NCBI GenBank assembly: GCA_028015205.1 | Contig: CM051520.1 | Span: 34,835,528-34,899,527 of the forward strand | DNA: 64,000 nucleotides | Origin: Mytilisepta virgata | Taxonomy: Eukaryota > Mollusca > Bivalvia > Mytilida > Mytilidae | Direction of reading: 5' to 3' | Shown here: piece by piece, positions 12,646 to 23,666 of the stretch | Layout of the letters: each line of letters begins with the position of its first letter | Position numbering within the stretch: the stretch's first letter is position 1 | The notes under the pieces: generated by a model | The model's input: only the letters and a program-made list of their open reading frames with translations | What the model was told of the DNA's origin: nothing | Database searches by the model: none | Translations under genes and position numbers: made by a program

Positions 12646-12694
12646 TATACCTCAGTATGTTTTTTCTATATAAAAATTAAGACAAAAATTTTAC

Positions 12695-13012
12695 CATTTA
12701 CAAGGTGACATATACCTAATCGCAAAACTGAGGTGTTCAAATTTGAAAATACCCATGGAAACCGGTAGATGGACTAGAACACCAAAAGATCAGAGAATAT
12801 GTCATCTATATGGACAGAGAATTGGAAACGAATTTCATTATCTCTTTTTATGTCAAAATGAAAATATTAAAGAAATTCGAGAAAAATACATACCGAGCTA
12901 TTACATTGTAAACTCACAAGGTTATAAATTAAAACGGCTTCTTACATACTGTCAGAAAAAACTTTATAAGAATCTTGCTTCATTTATTAGAAATCTCGCT
13001 AAAGTACTGTAA
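12695..13012 (+). pseudogene. 5'-truncated LINE reverse-transcriptase ORF, C-terminal end
   Basis: The frame encodes about 105 residues ending at TAA 13010-13012. Features visible: a CSNLKIPMETGRWTR segment, then RICHLYGQRIGNEFHYLFLC and a lysine-rich end. The pattern ETGRW, R.C..C-like pair, then EFH.LF.C followed by I...Y is familiar from the C-terminal, zinc-knuckle-like end of jockey/CR1-type LINE ORF2 proteins. The catalytic reverse transcriptase and endonuclease domains are missing. A 3' UTR follows directly and ends in AATAAAG plus TTGTC repeats (to about 13173). This is a dead 3' fragment; family assignment is from motif memory. Confidence 0.7.
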
Positions 13013-13173
13013 AAAAAACAACTTTTTCCCGTTTAATTTATTTAAAAGTGTATTATATTGTATATGGTATTGGTACTTGTATTGTGGTTATGTGTAATTG
13101 TGAATTACTGTGTCATTATATTGTCCTCTTGTACACCTGTCTGAGGTTATCAATAAAGTTGTCTTGTCTTGTC
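13013..13173 (+). mobile_element. LINE 3' UTR with short tandem tail
   Basis: AT-rich tail after the truncated ORF, ending ATCAATAAAGTTGTCTTGTC and one more TTGTC unit. A terminal short tandem repeat in place of poly(A) is characteristic of CR1/L2-like LINEs. Confidence 0.6.
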
Positions 13174-13322
13174 TATTATACCGAAACAATTTACCGGTCA
13201 ATAGTTTCCAGTACTAATCACCGGTCGCAATTTACCGGTGATTAGTTTTGGAAACTAATCACCAATAAAAAAATTAGTAAAATTTTGATTTTTATATAGA
13301 AAAAAAAACATACTGAGGGATA

Positions 13323-16300
13323 ATTAATCCAATTAAGGACAAATGTCTACATGCATATACATTCATCAAACAAGAAAAAGCATTAAACAAGAAACCCATA
13401 TAACAAACATTGTAATCAGTGCATGTTAATCAAACTTAACTAGCGGTCTCCTGTCCTAAGTAAAAGTAAAAGTGACTGTTTCAAAAAGGAGCCCAGCAAT
13501 CACACTTGTTCATTTGTTTCAGGATTCAACATTTGTTTCAGTTTATACTCTGGATTACTATTGCGCTCAAAATTAAAATGTTTCAAATATCTATTAATAG
13601 AATCATTAATAGAACAATCCGATCGGAAAAATGTTATGGTTTTTTCCTAAAAAAAATATTCTGATCCCCAATTTGATGAAAAAAAAAAACTGTGGTTAAG
13701 CAGATGACAAAACAAAATATTCTGAATCCAGATTTTCCCCATAGCGTAGTGTTTAATTTTGAAAAAAATAATTTGATTGATAGCGCTGAAAAACTAAAAA
13801 AAAAATGTCTGACTCTGACAAAAAACCATAACACCTCTCCCCCCCCCCTCTTGAAGTTAAATGGTCGGTCCCTTACATACACACAATTAGTTATTATTTC
13901 TAACACGAACAATTATATGTATACCATGAAATATTCCATTCAAATGTAGTAAAGGATTAATATCATTTTCTTGAAGTCTGTCTTCATATAGGACTAATTT
14001 TTTCGGGCAAGGATAAAATTTACGCCCGACACATTTTTGTAACTAAAATATTTCAAAAATGGAAAAAAATATCACTAGCTTTACATAATTTTAGGAGCGG
14101 CCGAACATTTTTTTTAAATTTCTTGAAAAATGAAGAATTTGGGGTAAATTTTCAGCTTTTTTTCAAAATGAAGCGTAAAATATGACTTCCTTACATGCAA
14201 AATTCGGGAGTTGATATCAAAACAACTAGTTATACCTTATTTGTTTATTTTATTTTATTTACGCATTATTGCTGTCAAAAACCTATCCCACAGTTATGCC
14301 CTGCGACCAAAAATGACGGAAAAAGATCAAAAGACAGTATTACAAGGTCATCTATTTTTATCGCTAAAGTGCATGTTACATTGTAAGGTCAGGTATTTTT
14401 ATCATTAAAGTACATATCAGGTGAGGCGCGAAATATTCATTGAATTTGTGTCTGCGGTAACTAGATTTCATTTATCTGCTGTCGCATTAGCTGCTTCATC
14501 ATAAAATTCAGCCAAGGCATACATTTAGATAATATAATGGTAAGCTTTTAGGGGAAACATGTGCCGAAAAATATTGCGTCAGTTTAATGGAAGTTTTAAT
14601 TTTTGAGTTTTTATCGTGTAGTGTTTTTCTTTTAAATTGACAGCTGACTTCGCGCAATTATTTACCATTACACGTATGAAAATATCTGTATTACAAAAAC
14701 AGCAAATGTCGCGTTAATATTAATCAATATTATATTATATTTATTTGAAATGCAAAATTATACCCCGAAGGGTTGACAGCATTATCTAAAATTTAAAATA
14801 ACATAAATACAAAGTAGAATGTAAATAATGATATAATGTGGAAACAAATACACATATTATGCAGATGTAGAGTCCACTTTCCTCAGTACTATGGACTTTT
14901 TTTATAAATGGAGCAAAAAAACGCATGAGATCGTTAGAAGATAAAATGAGTTTTAGTTTTTCAAAAGGTGAATAATTATTTTTTTACTTGGTTGTATGTC
15001 AATGATGTTATTGAAGCAATCCTGTCTTAACAACAAATTTCGTCAAAGGGAAACTGTTGTGTTTCTTTTAAATTTTTGGATAAAGATTCGTAAGCATGAT
15101 TTATGCTTGAAATCATTTTCCACAAAATGGAAGCAGATTAGGCCTTGTTTTGGCTACAATTCGGCGTTTAATCCCTTTTAAAAATGTCATTAAACAAAAT
15201 AAAAAGAACAATTGATGTATACTGTTAACGAATTTTGAAAAACATTTCAAACTTTGTTAAAGGGGTCTCGATTTTAAAGCAATTTGAAAAATTATTTCAA
15301 ACCGCGTTGAGGTGGTCCAAATTTTTGACGCACTTTGAAAAAAAAATGTTCAAGGTGGGTTAATCTTGACTAAAATTGACGTACATCAAAGTGCGTAATT
15401 TTTTTTTAAGTGAGTTGTAACAGACCCTACTTCTTTTAAATCACAAGAATTTTTAATTGAATTTATGTCCAGCTGAAATTGTGGAGCATTCCGCTTCACT
15501 CATAAAAAGTCGTGGTTGCTGAGGAGAGGGAACTCAAACTCTCCATAATGTTGAATTATATCTTCCCCCTTTCCAGAGGGAGAGGGCCAAAATTTTCATT
15601 TTTTAATTTATTGAAAATTAAAAAAAAACTTGGGGCGAATTTTCAGCATTTTTGCAAATTGAAGCGACAAAACTTTTTTTTCTTAAAATTTACATTGTCC
15701 AAAAACCGGAGCGACAAAATCCAAAGAACTAAAGATCAATTTGGTATGGCCTAATGCATACGTGGTGTAGTTGTGCACTACATAATTTTTTTTAATCAGA
15801 TTGATTTTTTGGTTCCCGTACCAAAATAATATATATGGACTTCGATATATTTACATGGAGAAGTTTGTGCAGGACATAAACATCTGCTTTATGTATTGAC
15901 CTATGAATATATCCTTTCGGCCTAACTGCATGCGTCGTATTGGTCGGGAGCTTGCATATAGGCGACTTAGGAATGACGACGTCACAATTTTACGTGAAAG
16001 AGTTTGTTTGTCTCCCAAACCCACTCTAGAAAAAGTTTCGTTCGCCGGAAAATGAATTAAATAAAGTAAGGGAAATAACGTGCTTCAAATTATAATTTTT
16101 AGAGTCAGAATCTTGATCCCAGTTTCTGGACAGAGCTATTGCTATGCTCGCATCATTGGCCACTCTAACAGCATATTATGATGATGCTATATGTTATAAA
16201 TCATGTCGGGACAATTCACTTTCATAAAGATGTGCAATTCCTCTATTTTGGTAGCGTATGCGAGTTCTAATTCATTTTTGGGTTTATATATGTTTTCATT

Positions 16301-16454
16301 TTGCTTTCTTGGGAAAAAAAATCTGCTTTGCTTGAAGTGTGAAAAAAAAATTAATTTTCTCCAGACCTAAAAAAAAATATATATATTATCAAGCCCAAGA
16401 ATCCCAGCCCCCCCCCCCCCCCCCCCCCGTTAATAAAATTGTCGGTGCCTAAGG
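13323..16454. other. Intergenic AT-rich block, no gene seen
   Basis: No exon supported. Two loosely similar stretches (about 14118-14182 and 15607-15672) share GGGG.AAATTTTCAGC followed by AAATTGAAGCG. About 15700-15753 ends in AAAGAACTAAAGATC and GGTATGGCCTAA, which resembles the right terminus of the TTA-flanked element at 39873-40167 and may be a degraded half copy. Long C run at about 16407-16429. Confidence 0.4.
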
Positions 16455-16650
16455 GATTTTATGCATCTCCTTCGTATGAGGTATAATGGTTTTGGTTCTG
16501 AATGTCCTTGGCAATATCGCAAAAGGTGATCGGAATTGACTTTGTAGGAACGGACGTGGATACAAAACCCTGACTTGGGAGGATGATACAAGACCTTTGT
16601 GGAATAAAAAATTTGAACATATTCACGATTAAGCATAACATTTTACACAG
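16455..16650. repeat. Second copy of the ~190-bp pair (see 4905-5095)
   Basis: Shares TGGTTTTGGTTCTGA, GGCAATAT, AAAAGGTGAT and GATTAAGCATAA with 4905-5095 in the same order. Read on the minus strand it is open and gives a QNQNHYTSYEGDA-containing peptide, while the other copy gives a broken but similar one. It could be a relic exon. No gene is called. Confidence 0.4.
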
Positions 16651-17548
16651 TAGAAAGTGTACCCTAGCGGTTCAAATATTACTCTAATTAAGACCTCTTA
16701 CAAAAAATGTAATTGGAGTCAGTCGACCTAAATGAGTTCCTATTTGGAAATTTTCCTATATATTACAATTTTTCAAATTTTTGACTTGAATTTTCCTATA
16801 TATCACAATTTTTCAAAATTTTGACTTGAAGTTATTTTTTGTGATATTTTAGTGAAATTTATATTGATAAGCAGAGAAATATCTATAATTTATACTGACA
16901 ATATCAAAATATTAATATTCTATTGGTTTTTTTAAATCCACAATTTAAACACAAAAATTAATTTTTAACAGCATCTCCATTAAACCTAATAGTATTTGCA
17001 TTTAAATGATTTGTCCAAAATTAGGAATCGCAAAAAATTTCAAAATTACCTAACATGCCTAAAGAAAATTTAAATACTTCTGAGATTGGTTGTAAAAATT
17101 TAATAAGTACATTTATCATATATTTAGTAGTAAATACAGTAGTTTTGAATATTTGATAAATAGCCTGCTCAACTTTGATGCGCACCCTTTATCACACCCC
17201 TTTATCGCATGTCTACCCTTTATCACACCCCTTTATCACGTGGCTTACCCTTTATCACATAGCTTTTTTCATTTTTTTTCAATCCTGCTTTTTTGTATTT
17301 TTTTTTTTTTTGTTATTTGTTTTTTTCTTGGGGGAGGCGAAATTTTTTTTTTTGGGGGGGGGGGGGAAATTTAAAAAAAAACAAATGTTCAAATTTTTTC
17401 CCGATTATTTGACTTTTTTTCAACCCCCCCCCCCCTATTTTTTTTATTTTTTATTTCACAAAATATTTTCCCCAATCAATTTCATTTGTAGCAGTAGACT
17501 TTAATTTGGAAAATTTGAAGTCCTCTGTTTAAATATATGATAAAGTGT
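16651..17548. other. Intergenic with a short minisatellite
   Basis: At 17186-17265 three to four units of about 30-33 bp read CCCTTTATCACACCCCTTTATC with variation. Around it lie T, G and C homopolymer runs (17290-17440). Two overlapping open frames here are translations of low-complexity DNA. Confidence 0.5.
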
Positions 17549-17681
17549 ATAATACATGTTAAAATCTGTATCACATGCTGTATCAACCTCGACCAATATC
17601 AGCCCTCGGGCCAAGGCCCTCTGGCTGATATTGGTTTCTCGGGTTGATACAGCATGTGATACAGATTTTACCATGTATTAT
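17549..17681. mobile_element. 133-bp near-perfect hairpin (foldback element)
   Basis: Left arm ATAATACATGTTAAAATCTG and onward pairs with the right arm ending CAGATTTTACCATGTATTAT. Arms of about 58 bp also share TATCACATGCTGTATCAACC and ACCAATATCAGCC. The short centre is itself palindromic (GAGGGCC around AAGG). No coding capacity; likely a hairpin MITE. Confidence 0.75.
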
Positions 17682-18549
17682 TCTCTATGTATAGGTTTAG
17701 AAATAACATCAGGGCAGTATTTTGAATTAAAGAAGTTTTATATGAATTATATAGGACAATTTACCAGTGGGAACTCATTTATGTCCACCGAGTGTACGCC
17801 TATGAATTGACTCAATTTTTAACGGATGCAGTAAGGGAAGAAGCATTTGATTCTGAAGCTGGGAGGGTGCAATTTAAAAGGAAATATTTTAGCTTTTGAA
17901 TAAGTGAAAATTACAATTTTTTGGAAGTATCAAGTTCAAAATTTAAAAAAAACTGATTTTATATCATTTTATGTATTTATTTTGTCTTTTTTAAATAAAT
18001 GATTTTTCTTTGCTAAAATCAAGACGAATATTAAGACCCATCGATAAGAATCAAATGGTTGTCTCCTAAATCTGGTGAGAGCTTTCCGTGTTAAAAAATT
18101 ATATAATATGTAAAAAAAAACAAATAAAAAAAGTAGCAGCAAGAAAAAACTCAAACAATAAAAAATAAAAAAATAAAAAACTCAAAAAGAGAACAACATA
18201 AAAGTGATGAAACAAAGAAAACCGAAAAGATTTTACATTACATTAACAAAATACGATAGTTAGAAAAACTTAAATTGATTTCTAGTTGTCTGGATTTCTT
18301 GATGGCAAAAATAGATGCGAGCGGAGCGGCGAAATCCAAAAAAAAAAACAAAAAAAACTGAAGATTAATTTGATGTGGAATTAATATAAAATGTATAGCA
18401 ACAATTAAACTACTTATCAGATTGCTCAAAACCTAGCAGATGAATATGTATATGCCTGTATAACCGTTTTACCTTATGAATAATTACAGCAATTCAAGAG
18501 TTAGAAATATTTCAAAGCATAAATTACTTTATTTTAAATTTATTTTCAG
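17682..18549. other. Intergenic or 5' intron of the nSTAND3-ankyrin gene
   Basis: AT-rich, no exon recognised. It ends in a good polypyrimidine/acceptor (TTTATTTTCAG, to 18549). It must be intronic, because the exon that follows begins within a codon. Confidence 0.5.
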
Positions 18550-21456
18550 AGCAATTCCAGGCTACAATAGAAGAGTGGATAACAGCCGATAAGAAGTATG
18601 TCCCTACAGCAGCTACTAAACATGTGCTAGAAAAATTAAAAACAGTAAACAGCTTAACCGTGACAGGGAACGCAGGAATGGGGAAAACATACCTTACCCG
18701 ACATGTCGCTCTACAGATGGTAGAACATGGATATACAGTTGTTCCTGTCAGTAAACCTGAGGATATCCGAGATTATTTTAAAAAGGGACAAAAAATGTTA
18801 TATGTTGTTGATGATATCTGTGGAAGATTTAGTTTAAACCAAAATTATTTAGATTCCTGGAATCAAATGAAAGACCATATCAAAACATTACTGAAAGACA
18901 ATTGTTGTAAAATCATTTCAACCTGTAGATTACAAGTTTTCCAGGATCAGAAATTTGAAGAATTAAAAGAGATTTTTACCCTGTCAGAATGTAACGTTAC
19001 ATCACCAGAATTACGTTTAACAGAAGATGACAAGATTCAGATGGCCAAAATGTATTTTCCTAAAGACTGGAATAAAATTACTGACTTGGCGAAGTTATTT
19101 GATTTTTTCCCGTTACTTTGTCGGTTATACAACAAGGAAACACACGGAGACATTTGTAATTTTTTTACCCGACCCACCGAGGTATTACAACAAGAAGTTA
19201 ACAAATTGTTACTGACAGATGACGAAGGAAAACTAAAACATTGTTGCCTGGTTCTGTGTACTTTATTCAACAACAAATTAACAGAGAAAATGTTAACGGA
19301 TGTTAACACCGAAACACGTCGGATTATAGAGGATGTATTTGAGAAATGCAGACTTAACAGGTCTACCTCCATTGATAAATTAATTGATTCATTTAAAGTG
19401 TTAGACGGAACTTATGTTAAAATCGCTCATGGAGAATATAGAACAATTCACGACAAACTTTTTGATATTATGGCGCAGAACTTTGGTGAACAAATGTTGT
19501 CCGTTTTCATCAAACATGCCGACAGTGAATTTATCCGAGAACGATTTATATGGAGGACATTAGATGTTACAGACAGTGAATTAAGTTTCACCATCAACAT
19601 TCCGGATGAAGATATCGATAAATATATGGACAGATTAATAAAGGATTGGACTCAAGATAAAATCTGGTATGTATTTTGTAATATTAACCTTGAGAAGTCC
19701 AACAACTTCAGACACAAATTTATGTCTCACGTGAAAAGGCTCAGTCCGTCTGTCCAAAAAACACTCGCAAATAAAACAGATAAATATGGCGACTTTCAAG
19801 ACACACCACTTATACTAAGCTGTTTTATTGGTGATGTTAGTATTATACAATGGCTGCTAGAACTCCATGTTGATGTGAATCAGTGTAGATCTAATGGAGC
19901 GTCACCATTATATATCGCGTGTGAGAACGGACATGTAGATATAGTTAAACTATTGATCCGACACAAAGCAGACGTCAACAGACAAGAGAACGATGGTATA
20001 CCACCATTACAGATAGCCTGTTATAACAATCATATAAACGTAGTCAAAGAACTTCTGAAATGTGATCGAATTAATATAAATGTCTGTAATCAGGACGGTT
20101 GTTCGTCAGTGTTCCTCGCCTGCCAGGATGGACATACAGACATTGTCAGATTATTGTTACAACATTCCGTGGATATAAATAAATGTGACAATGATGGAGA
20201 TTCTCCTCTTTACATAGCTAGCCAGGAAGGACATACAGACACAGTCAGGTTATTGTTACAACATTCCGTGGATATAAATAAATGTAACAATGATGGAGTT
20301 TCTCCTCTTTACATAGCTAGCCATAATGGACATACAGACATAGTCAGGTTATTGTTACAACATTCCGTGGATATAAATAAATGTAACAATAATGGAGCTT
20401 CTCCTCTTTACATAGCTAGCCAGAATGGACATACAGACATAGTCAGGTTATTGTTACAACATTCCGTGGATATAAATAAATGTGACAATGATGGAGCTTC
20501 TCCTCTTTACATAGCTAGCCAGGAAGGACATACAGACACAGTCAGGTTATTGTTACAACATTCCGTGGATATAAATAAATGTGACAATGATGGAATGTCT
20601 CCTCTTTACACAGCTATCCAAAATGGACATACAGACATAGTCAGGTTATTGTTACAACATTCCGTGGATATAAATAAATGTGACAATGATGGAGTTTCTC
20701 CTCTTTACATAGCTAGCCAGGAAGGACATACAGACACAGTCAGGTTATTGTTACAACATTCCGTGGATATAAATAAATGTAAGAATAATGGAGTTTCTCC
20801 TCTTTACATAGCTAGCCAGAATGGACATACAGACATAGTCAGGTTATTGTTACAACATTCCGTGGATATAAATAAATGTGACAATGATGGAGCTTCTCCT
20901 CTTTACCTAGCTAGCCAGAATGGACATACAGACACAGTCAGGTTATTGTTACAACATTCCGTGGATATAAATAAATGTGACAATGATGGAGCTTCTCCTC
21001 TTTACCTAGCTAGCCAGAATGGACATACAGACACAGTCAGGTTATTGTTACAACATTCCGTGGATATAAATAAATGTGACAATGATGGAGTTTCTCCTCT
21101 TTACATAGCTAGCCAGGAAGGACATACAGACACAGTCAGGTTATTGTTACAACATTCCGTGGATATAAATAAATGTGACAGTGATGGAATTTCTCCTCTT
21201 TACAAGGCTAGCCAGAATGGACATATTGAAATAGTAAATCTACTTTTAATGCGTTCTGCTAAAATCAACCAGTCCATGTGTGAAGGTGCTACACCTTTAT
21301 TTATAGCTTGTATGAATGGTCACCTGGAAGTCGTTAAAACACTCGTAACAAATGGAGCAGACGTGAACATTTGTGATGAGGATGAAGGATCGCCATTGGA
21401 TATTGCACTAGCTGAAGGTCATGCAGCCATTATAAACATTCTAAAGGATTACAAGA
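18550..21456 (+). CDS. Long exon: nSTAND3 domain and ankyrin array
   Basis: Acceptor TTTATTTTCAG just before 18550; donor AAGA/GTAAGTATTC after 21456. The exon enters with two bases of a split codon and leaves after the first base of codon AGT. Walker A spans about residues 40-47 of the exon translation and Walker B about 84-89; a CKIISTCR segment at about 120 looks like a sensor-1 strand. Ankyrin units start near the TPLILSCFIG segment. The open frame continues past the donor to a stop at 21531-21533, but the strong donor and in-phase downstream exons favour splicing; an unspliced 3' end (intron retention) would add about 25 residues. Confidence 0.85.
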
Positions 21457-23518
21457 GTAAGTATTCTATTTATAATATATATTTATCTCTCTATATTTTA
21501 TTTTCAAGTTTTATGATATTGCAAGTAAATTAATATTTAATGAAATGTTTTGATTTTTAAAGAAATTTGTTGTGGGAAGAGTGTTAAAACAAACTGTTTG
21601 TACCATAGTTTGAAATGTTAATTGTTATTAATTAATGTTTGGTAAATTGACAACTGTTTATTATATTCCATTAAAAAAGTTTATACATATAATTTTAGGA
21701 CTTTAAAAGAAATTAACTCTACTGAATTAAAACATTTTGAATTAATTTTTGTTTGATGAATTTGTTTTTTTTTCAAATGAGGTCAAGTTACATTGTACTT
21801 TTATATAAAGGTTTAATTGTTAATTTTGTTTAATGTTAGGTTAATTTTAATGTACTTTGTCAGTTAATTTATATTCATTTTAGTATAGTTATAGGGGAAT
21901 ACAAACACAAATTATAATTTAATAAAAAGTTGTGATGTCTTTATAGTGAATTGAAATAAAATTGCTCAAGTGTGTTTTTTATGTAATTATTTTAATTTTG
22001 ATATAATTTAGAGTGATGTGTGTAATCATATTGATACAAAAAAAATATCTAAAGTTTAAATACAATGTTACAGGTTCAACATTGGATAGTGAAGGTGACC
22101 AACATGTAAACATCCCCAGAACTTCAGAAGACAGTGGTAAGTATTCTGTTTATATATCCTAATAATTTTATCTGTATATTTTAATATCAGGCTTTAGGAA
22201 AATAGAAAAAGGGCTAAATAAAATTTAACTTTTTAAATAAATCTTCAAAGTGTAAATAGTAAAATATTTCTTCTCCTTCAAATTTTATAAAAATAATTGC
22301 TGTATTAATTAAGAAATTAATAATTACACCCAATTTAAAATTTTTATATATATGATGCGATAAAACATTACATTGAACATGTTTAAGTATTATATTAACA
22401 ATTCAAAATATTACTTGTTTTAAATGTTTTTAGTTAATATTTCTTTATTTGTCTTGGGAATAAATAATAAAGAAATTAAGTTATAACTTTCTCTAAAATG
22501 TTGGAATTGTTAACTATCATTTATGAAGAAAAACTTTGACAGTTTTAAGTGTTATTCTTGGTACATGTTTAAAGTAATAAAAAAATAAAGACCTTATGAG
22601 ATAGTCAAGTATATCTTTTGTCCAAAAGTTTTAAATATTTTTTATATGTTATATTTAAAATTATTTACCAAGTGATAATAAGTGGTTTACATGAATGCTT
22701 TTTTGAATTCAGCAAAATAGAAAAAAAAAGAATTTTAATCAAATTTGTTTATCATTAGATGGTGCAGCCCATACAGTCAGTGTCAACACAGCAAAGACCA
22801 CACAAGACTGTGGTAAGTATTCTCCTTAAATTTAAACATTTTTGTTATTAAAGATAAACATTTTTGTAACAGTAAATTGAAAGTATCAATTTTTGGCTAG
22901 CATTGAATACTAGTGTACTGGCACATAATCTGCTGGTGAAACCTTTGGGGACTGATTCCAGCCATTGTAATAATAAATTCTTTTTTAATGCAGAAGATGT
23001 GCACATTTCATCAATGTATGACTCATCAGTTCTGCTCAATGCTAAAAATTTGAAAACAAAAACCAAAAATAACCTAAAAAGCAAAATGCCAAATTAACCA
23101 AAAAGGTACAGCCAAAATCATCTGGTTTTCCAAAAAATAACATTTTTTAACAGTAAATTTAAATAGTCAATTTCTATAGTACCAACAGAGCTGGTGACTG
23201 GGGACTTGGAGTTCACCAGCATTATACCTAGGTGCATGTGGTAACATGAAATTATTTGAAACTAATTGTAATGTTAAGGTTACTTCAAGTCTTTACCAAG
23301 TTGGATTATATTGTTTTTCTTAAATAATTTTATTATTTTTTTTATATTATTGTTATTTGTACAATTTTTTGATTCACCAAATTTTTGTTTATTGAAGAAC
23401 CATACTTTACTTAATTTACTTTAAATATTCCTCCAAGTAGTGGTCTTGTTACAGTATGCCTTAAATTGCATTGTTTTTATTTACAGAAATTATTTATCAA
23501 CGGGAAGATAGAAACTAA
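18550..23518 (+). CDS. nSTAND3 P-loop NTPase with ankyrin repeats, 3' part of gene (4 exons)
   Basis: Four exons fit one frame: 18550-21456, 22074-22136, 22759-22812 and 23487-23518 (stop TAA 23516-23518), together 1018 residues. Domains in order: an EEW...DKKYVPT lead-in; a STAND-type NTPase with Walker A GNAGMGKT and Walker B LYVVDD; an alpha-helical spacer of about 350 residues; about 17 ankyrin units; and a short polar tail. The family (novel STAND NTPase 3) is greatly expanded in bivalves and usually considered a signalling or immune sensor; that role is inference. The first exon starts mid-codon after an acceptor, so a start codon and possible N-terminal effector domain lie upstream and were not found. 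No in-frame stop breaks the long exon. An alternative last exon is possible at 22994-23096. Confidence 0.85.
20130..21318 (+). repeat. Twelve ankyrin-coding units on an exact 99-bp period
   Basis: The motif GGACATACAGACA, varying only in the last unit (GGACATATTGAAA), begins at 20130, 20229, 20328, 20427, 20526, 20625, 20724, 20823, 20922, 21021, 21120 and 21219, with no indel. Each unit encodes 33 residues of the type (x)SPLYIASQ(N/E)GHTD(I/T), then VRLLLQHSVDINKC and (D/N)ND. Units starting near 20886 and 20985 look identical in DNA. Differences cluster in the helix-1 face and the loop (QEGHTDT against QNGHTDI; KCDND, KCNND or KCKNN). Such uniformity implies recent expansion or conversion. 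Confidence 0.95.
22074..22136 (+). CDS. Short exon 2 of the nSTAND3-ankyrin gene (63 bp, phase 1-1)
   Basis: Acceptor AATGTTACAG before 22074 and donor AGTG/GTAAGTATTC after 22136. In frame it reads STLDSEGDQHV...TSEDSG, polar and probably disordered. Its symmetric phase allows skipping without a frameshift. Confidence 0.75.
22759..22812 (+). CDS. Short exon 3 of the nSTAND3-ankyrin gene (54 bp, phase 1-1)
   Basis: Acceptor TTTATCATTAG before 22759 and donor TGTG/GTAAGTATTC after 22812. It reads DGAAHTVSVNT...TTQDCG. The donor context matches that of exon 2, suggesting an exon-intron duplication. Confidence 0.7.
22994..23096 (+). CDS. Possible alternative last exon of the nSTAND3-ankyrin gene
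   Basis: TTTTTTAATGCAG precedes 22994, and the phase also fits exon 3. It would encode EDVHISSMYDSSVLL, then a lysine/asparagine-rich end and TAA 23094-23096. Similar peptides (QDMHISSIYEL, AQDLHIWSIYHSS) can be read at about 7650 and 7425, so this may instead be a dispersed repeat with chance splice signals. Confidence 0.3.
23487..23518 (+). CDS. Probable last coding exon of the nSTAND3-ankyrin gene
   Basis: Acceptor TTTTTATTTACAG before 23487. Phase fits exon 3 and gives EIIYQREDRN then TAA. A GTAAGTTTAT site at about 23540 could start a 3' UTR intron. AATAAA signals further on (about 24499 and 24783) are possible cleavage signals. Confidence 0.6.
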
Positions 23519-23666
23519 AGTTTAAATGGAATTTCAAAATTGTAAGTTTATTTTATATTATTTTAAAAACATTCCAAGTCTTATAAGAGATGTGTTTTGT
23601 TAAGTGTAATGAATATAGATTCTTAAATCTTACCAGTTGATTAATGGGTTTTATCTAATGGAGTTA

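Larger units (their letters stand above)
12646..13322. mobile_element. Inverted-repeat element split by a LINE 3' end
   Basis: CCTCAGTATGTTTTTTCTAT plus ATAAAAATT near 12650-12680 is matched in inverted orientation by AATTTTGATTTTTATATAG...CATACTGAGGGATA at 13275-13322. Inside the right arm lies a smaller foldback (GATTAGTTTTGGAAACTAATC, 13239-13260) and repeated ACCGGT motifs. The LINE tail (about 12695-13173) sits between the arms, so a MITE-like element seems to have received a truncated retrotransposon. Confidence 0.55.

Noticed and set aside
13048..13245. 65-codon plus-strand frame
   Set aside because: Falls in the LINE 3' UTR tail and adjoining inverted repeat.
17153..17504. Two overlapping hydrophobic open frames
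   Set aside because: They are translations of a CCCTTTATCAC minisatellite plus T, G and C runs.
20130..21318. CRISPR or non-coding minisatellite
   Set aside because: Period is a multiple of three, the frame is open throughout and encodes ankyrin helices.
21457..21533. Extension of the ankyrin exon to the stop at 21531-21533 as the main product
   Set aside because: A strong GTAAGT donor and three in-phase downstream exons make splicing more likely; kept only as possible intron retention.
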